DNA of 64,000 nucleotides. Origin: Vulcanimicrobiota bacterium (GTDB lineage: Bacteria; Vulcanimicrobiota; Vulcanimicrobiia; Vulcanimicrobiales; Vulcanimicrobiaceae). Made by a program: the position numbers and the translations under genes. The stretch is taken from the NCBI GenBank assembly GCA_003140215.1, contig PLJL01000001.1, positions 750,535-814,534 of the forward strand. Direction: 5' to 3'. The notes below the pieces were generated by a model. It ran no database searches. It saw only the letters and a program-made list of their open reading frames with translations, and was not told the origin of the DNA. Below are positions 60,013 through 64,000 of this stretch, piece by piece. Every line of letters starts with the position of its first letter. Position 1 is the first letter of the stretch.

Positions 60013-61074
60013 GTGCACAAGATGACGATCAATCGGAACGAGTTCGTGTTCGGTTTGGGAGCTGTCGCAGCGTTGACGTCATGCAGTTCCGGAGCGAACA
60101 CGGTCGCGCCGGTTTTTTCTGATCCGTCGCGCACTTCGGGTACGGTGCTGCAATCGCGCAGGTCCGATCACGATCCGGAGGACCGGCTCACGGACCAGCT
60201 TCGTGCCGTGTACGCCACCCCTGCGGCGCTTGCGAGCCGGCGTCTCGTCGGACAACTGTTAGTCGATCCGGCCGTTCCGGCGTTGGCGAAGAGCATACTG
60301 CAAACGTACGCGGGCAGCCTGACGGGCTTTCAAGCCAGCATGCTCGGCGCGATCGGCATCCTCACCCGCGATCCGGCTGCGTTGAATGCGCTCGTGACCG
60401 GAACGAAGCTGACCCGGGCTCAGCGAGCATCCCTGGAGTCGATAGGCGACACGGTTTCGCGAAATCCGGCTATGCGGACGGTGATACGCACCGCAGCCGG
60501 ACTTAGTAGTGAGAAGAATGCCGGTCTCTTGCGGCAGTACGTCGTCGGCAGCTTCAATGGGAGCCTCAGCCTCGGCGGCCCTTTCGCCACGCTGGGTAAT
60601 CCTATGCTCGATGCGATCGCGAAGGACGTCTATGCGATAGCGAACTCGTCTGCGTTCGCCACGACCGCGGCGGCGCTCGCTCCGATCGTGAACGATCCGG
60701 GATTCATCGACTTGGCGCGACGGTGGCCGCCTGAGATCACCGCGACTTTTATTCCGCCGTCCGTGGTCCTGGCTCTCGTCCTCCCGGTCGATCACGATCC
60801 CGTGCTGCCGATTTCTGTCCAGGCGGAGTTGGCATTGCTTTTTGCGGTGGCAGTCTTGGTCTTCGGCCTGGAGTTGTTCCTGGTTGCAGCCGCAGAAATG
60901 TTCGCCGCGGAGGCTGGCGAAGCGTTGTTCTTCGCCTCGGTACAACTCTTTTCGGATGCGATCCAATCGGGCATCGATGCGGCGCACGCGGTGAACGACT
61001 GGTACAAGACGATCGACTGCGATCACGACGGCGATCCCTCGGATCCGAACGACGTAGCGGGCGGCGAATGCTGA
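60013..61074 (+). CDS. lipoprotein of unknown function, 353 aa
   Basis: The N-terminus MHKMTINRNEFVFGLGAVAA leads to a lipobox-like LTSC, so it is likely a lipoprotein. The body is helical (AVYATPAALASRRLVGQLLV; RAQRASLESIGDTVSR) with one long hydrophobic stretch (about 276-302) and a short acidic C-terminus with Asp-rich, Ca-binding-like DCDHDGDPSDPNDV. GTG at 60013 has GAGGGG 9 nt upstream; ATG at 60022 is possible. It is visibly poorer in GC than its neighbours. No family recognised. Confidence 0.6.
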   Translation: MHKMTINRNEFVFGLGAVAALTSCSSGANTVAPVFSDPSRTSGTVLQSRRSDHDPEDRLTDQLRAVYATPAALASRRLVGQLLVDPAVPALAKSILQTYAGSLTGFQASMLGAIGILTRDPAALNALVTGTKLTRAQRASLESIGDTVSRNPAMRTVIRTAAGLSSEKNAGLLRQYVVGSFNGSLSLGGPFATLGNPMLDAIAKDVYAIANSSAFATTAAALAPIVNDPGFIDLARRWPPEITATFIPPSVVLALVLPVDHDPVLPISVQAELALLFAVAVLVFGLELFLVAAAEMFAAEAGEALFFASVQLFSDAIQSGIDAAHAVNDWYKTIDCDHDGDPSDPNDVAGGEC

Positions 61075-61087
61075 GCTTAAGAGGCGG

Positions 61088-61732
61088 CTAGCGCGCGACG
61101 AGGTAGGGCAGCATCGCCTCGAGGCGGCGGTCGGTGATCCCCGAGACCTCGAGCAGCTGATCGACCGAGGCAAAGGGACCGTTCACCGCGCGGAAGGCGA
61201 CGATGCGCGCGGCGAGCCCCGGACCGATCCCCGGGATCGACGCCAGGCGGTCGGAATCCGCGGCGTTGATGTCGACCAGCCCGGCGGGCGGCGGCGCGTC
61301 GCGGTGCGCGCGCGGATGGCGGCCGCGCGATCGGGGCGGGTGCGAGCCGCCGGCGTGCCGGCCTCGGCCGCGCGTGCCGGGACCCGTTGACGGTGCCGCG
61401 CCGCGGACCGGAACGACGATCTCGTCGCCGTCGCTGACGTGCGCCGCCAAGTTCACCGCGACGAGGTCGGCGTCGGGCCGATTGCCGCCGGCCAGCACCA
61501 ACGCGTCGCGCACGCGCGCCCCGGCGCCGACCGTGTAGACCCCGGGGTGCACGACGTCGCCTGCGACGTAGACCAGCGCGCGCGGCGCCGGGGTCGCGCG
61601 GGCGCGGCCGAGCGCGGGGGCCTCCGAGCTGCGGGCGGACCAGGCTACCCCGGCTGTCGGCGGCGGGGCCGGTCGCAGGAAGACGACCGCGGCGGCGGCT
61701 AGTGCCGCGGCGATCCCGAGCAGACGCTTCAT
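61088..61732 (-). CDS. comEA: ComEA-like competence DNA-binding protein
   Basis: A 214-residue protein with an N-terminal membrane anchor, an SLBB-type domain (about 53-110; ALVYVAGDVVHPGVYTVGAG) and a helix-hairpin-helix pair at the C-terminus (GLVDINAADSDRLASIPGIG, RAVNGPFASVDQLLEVSGIT). ComEA captures DNA outside the inner membrane during natural transformation. The linker is rich in Arg and Gly. comEC is not seen. The start is ATG at 61732. Confidence 0.88.
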   Translation of the reverse strand: MKRLLGIAAALAAAAVVFLRPAPPPTAGVAWSARSSEAPALGRARATPAPRALVYVAGDVVHPGVYTVGAGARVRDALVLAGGNRPDADLVAVNLAAHVSDGDEIVVPVRGAAPSTGPGTRGRGRHAGGSHPPRSRGRHPRAHRDAPPPAGLVDINAADSDRLASIPGIGPGLAARIVAFRAVNGPFASVDQLLEVSGITDRRLEAMLPYLVAR

Positions 61733-61811
61733 GCCCCCCGGTCACGCCGCGCACCGCGGCGACTAGGGCTCCCTAGGGCCCGGCGCGGTCATGGTGTAGA
61801 CTCAGGGGTCC

Positions 61812-64000
61812 ATGTTCGAGGAAACCACGTACGACTTTCGCGCCGTCGAGCGCGCTTGGCAGGAGCGCTGGGAACGCGACGGCATCTATGCCGCCCGCGA
61901 CGACGACCCGCGCCCCAAGTACTACGCGCTCGAGATGTTGCCGTATCCCTCGGGCGATCTGCACGTCGGACACGCCAAAAACTACACCCTCGGGGATGCG
62001 ATCGCGCGCATCCACCGCATGCGCGGCCACAACGTCATGCACCCGATGGGTTGGGACGGCTTCGGCCTGCCGGCCGAAAACGCGGCGATCCAGCGCGGCA
62101 TCGACCCCGAGACGTGGACGCGGGCGAACATCGACAACATGCGCCGTCAGATCCGGCTGATGGGGACGGGCTACGACTGGACCCGCGAGATCGCGACGTG
62201 CGATCCCGAGTACTACCGCTGGAACCAGTGGTTCTTCATCCGGCTGTTCGAACGTGGGCTCGCGTACAAGCGCGAAGCGCCGGTCAACTGGTGTCCCGTC
62301 GACCGCACGGTGCTGGCCAACGAGCAAGTCGAAGACGGCCGCTGCTGGCGCTGCGGCGCCGCGGTCGAACGCCGCAACCTCGCGCAGTGGTTCTTCAAGA
62401 TCACCGACTACGTCGAACGGCTACTGGCCGGACTGGACCGTCTCGACGGCTGGCCGGATCGCATCCGCACGATGCAACGCAACTGGATCGGCAAGAGTGA
62501 AGGCGTGACGTTCTCGTTCGATGTGGACACGGTCGACGCGCAGATCGACGTGTTCACCACGCGGATCGACACCGTCTTCGGCGCGACCTTCGTCGCGGTC
62601 GCACCCGAACATCCGGTCGTCGCGAAGATCTTCGAGAAGCTGCCCAAGGGGCGCCGGCGCGTCGAGGAGTTCGCCGCGACGCTCACGAGCAAGAGCGAGC
62701 TCGAGCGCACGCAGCTCATGGAAAAGACGGGGGTTCCCACCGGCGCCTACGCGATCAACCCGCTCTCGCGCGAGCGCATTCCGATCTGGGTCACCAACTA
62801 CGTGCTGGCCGAATACGGCACCGGTGCCGTCATGGGCGTTCCGGCGCACGACGAGCGCGATTTCGCCTTCGCCAAAAAACACGCGCTGCCGATCGCCCAG
62901 GTGATCACGACCCCCGACGGCTCGCTGCGCGCGCCGCTCGCGGAGGCTTTCGTCGACGACGGCAAGCTGATCGCGTCGGGCGAGTACATCGGGATGAAGT
63001 CGCCGATGGCACGGCGCGCGATCGCCGCGCGGCTCGAGGCGATGGGCCGCGGCAAGGTGACGACCAACTATCGCATCCGCGACTGGCTGGTCTCGCGCCA
63101 GCGCTACTGGGGCACGCCGATCCCCATGGTCGACTGCCCGACCGACGGACTCGTCCCGGTGCCCGACAACCAGCTCCCCGTGCTCCTGCCCAAAAACGTC
63201 GCGTTCACCGGCCAAGGCTCGCCGCTGGCCAACGATGCGGCCTTCATGAACACGGTCTGCCCAACGTGCGGAGGGCCGGCGACGCGCGACCCCGACACCA
63301 TGGACACGTTCGTCGACTCGTCGTGGTACTACGTCCGGTATCTCGACCCGCACAACGCGGGCGCACCGTTCGACGGCGACCGTGCGTCGGCATGGATGCC
63401 CGTCGATCAGTACATCGGCGGCGCGGAGCACGCGGTGCTGCACTTGCTCTATGCGCGGTTCTTCTACATGGTCATGATCGACAGCGGCTATCTGCGCGGC
63501 GACGACGAGCCGTTCACGCGCCTGTTCAACCAGGGGATGCTGCTCTACCGCGGTGAGAAGATGTCGAAGTCGCACGGCAACGTCGTCGGGATCGACGAGG
63601 CGGTCGAGAAGTACGGCGTCGACGCGATGCGGCTGTTCTTGCTCAAAGCGGGGCCGCCCGAAGACACGCTGCCGTGGACCGATGAGGGGATCGTCGGGCG
63701 CGTCCGCTTCGTGCAGCGCGTGTGGCGCGCGGTCGAACCGCACGCTCGGACCGCACGCAGCGTGCCGCTCGACCGCCTGCCGGAGCTGGGCGGGGACGCG
63801 CAGCGCGAGCTGGTGCGCGCGCTGCACGTCGCGCTCGAGTCGGGCCAGAACGAGACCGAAACGCACCGCTTCCACTACAACGTCACCACCGCCAAGCTCG
63901 ACGAGCTCATCAACCTGCTCACCGCCGCCATGCGCGAGCCGGGCGGCGCCGCGGACCCCGCGGTGCGCTACGCCGTGCACGCGCTGCCGATCGTGCTGGC
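61812..64000 (+). CDS. leuS: leucyl-tRNA synthetase, 5' part
   Basis: The gene runs off the right edge after 729 codons. It shows LPYPSGDLHVGHAKNYTLGD (HIGH motif), the Zn-like NWCPVDRTVLANEQVEDG with CWRCG, the CP1 editing domain (FTTRIDTVFGATFVAVAPEH, GTGAVMGVPAHDERDF), FVDSSWYYVRYLDPHN and KMSKS in RGEKMSKSHGNVVG. It charges tRNA(Leu) and edits wrong amino acids. ATG at 61812 has AGGGG upstream. It is divergent from comEA with 79 bp between; no T-box is seen. Confidence 0.97.
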   Translation, partial: MFEETTYDFRAVERAWQERWERDGIYAARDDDPRPKYYALEMLPYPSGDLHVGHAKNYTLGDAIARIHRMRGHNVMHPMGWDGFGLPAENAAIQRGIDPETWTRANIDNMRRQIRLMGTGYDWTREIATCDPEYYRWNQWFFIRLFERGLAYKREAPVNWCPVDRTVLANEQVEDGRCWRCGAAVERRNLAQWFFKITDYVERLLAGLDRLDGWPDRIRTMQRNWIGKSEGVTFSFDVDTVDAQIDVFTTRIDTVFGATFVAVAPEHPVVAKIFEKLPKGRRRVEEFAATLTSKSELERTQLMEKTGVPTGAYAINPLSRERIPIWVTNYVLAEYGTGAVMGVPAHDERDFAFAKKHALPIAQVITTPDGSLRAPLAEAFVDDGKLIASGEYIGMKSPMARRAIAARLEAMGRGKVTTNYRIRDWLVSRQRYWGTPIPMVDCPTDGLVPVPDNQLPVLLPKNVAFTGQGSPLANDAAFMNTVCPTCGGPATRDPDTMDTFVDSSWYYVRYLDPHNAGAPFDGDRASAWMPVDQYIGGAEHAVLHLLYARFFYMVMIDSGYLRGDDEPFTRLFNQGMLLYRGEKMSKSHGNVVGIDEAVEKYGVDAMRLFLLKAGPPEDTLPWTDEGIVGRVRFVQRVWRAVEPHARTARSVPLDRLPELGGDAQRELVRALHVALESGQNETETHRFHYNVTTAKLDELINLLTAAMREPGGAADPAVRYAVHALPIVL

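Noticed and set aside
61733-61811. T-box riboswitch upstream of leuS
   Set aside because: The gap is only 79 bp and holds no T-box sequence or specifier stem.

Overview
This 64 kb window is GC-rich bacterial chromosome, packed almost end to end with genes. Its neighbours are often coupled by 4-bp start/stop overlaps (GTGA, ATGA, TTGA). An O-antigen-ligase-type polymerase, an LptF/G-like permease and a TonB-like C-terminal domain suggest a cell with an outer membrane. My best guess is a GC-rich lineage such as Candidatus Eremiobacterota (WPS-2), but this is not proven: there is no rRNA gene, and I see no phage, insertion sequence or CRISPR. No gene-free stretch exceeds about 300 bases.

Layout. 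1-0.7 kb: a GntR/YtrA-type repressor operon (leader ORF, regulator, start of an ABC ATPase) with a strong promoter carrying two palindromic operators. 0.7-8.4 kb: envelope and transport genes, including three unusual architectures: an LptF/G-like permease lacking the periplasmic domain, a permease-PDZ fusion and a sodium/solute symporter-FecR fusion. 8.5-19.6 kb: a degenerate nucleotide cyclase, a RidA-RraA fusion, a sirtuin/antiporter pair, an ECF sigma/anti-sigma operon, OsmC, a desaturase and a methyltransferase. 19.6-33.5 kb: the selenocysteine tRNA, a papain-like secreted protease, an O-antigen ligase with TPRs, two orphan peptide-binding lipoproteins, uppS, typA, a CHASE3-PP2C phosphatase and rpiA. 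33.5-36.8 kb: clpB with an intrinsic terminator and a CIRCE operator.

36.8-43.3 kb is the most notable region. The operon reads acyl-CoA mutase large subunit, MeaB-type chaperone, B12-binding small subunit, PaaK-like CoA ligase. The mutase carries the Ile/Asp/Gln active-site triad that marks 2-hydroxyisobutyryl-CoA mutase (HCM) rather than methylmalonyl- or isobutyryl-CoA mutase. A divergent GntR/FCD regulator faces TTGTATACAA-type operators, and an acetamidase-like gene follows. This looks like a complete module for degrading branched 2-hydroxyacids.

43.3-64 kb: a PAS-PAS-GAF-GAF-PP2C-HATPase signalling protein, selB, selA and trxA (with selC at 19.6 kb, most of the selenocysteine machinery; selD is not in the window), gyrA, tsaE, tsaB, rimI, yqeK, rsfS, a TPM protein, a class A beta-lactamase, comEA and the 5' part of leuS.

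Several clearly conserved genes (rsfS, selA, tsaE, a GNAT gene and a methyltransferase gene) have no ATG, GTG or TTG where the protein should begin, but do have a CTG. For rsfS the CTG follows a near-perfect Shine-Dalgarno sequence. Non-canonical CUG initiation may therefore be common in this organism.
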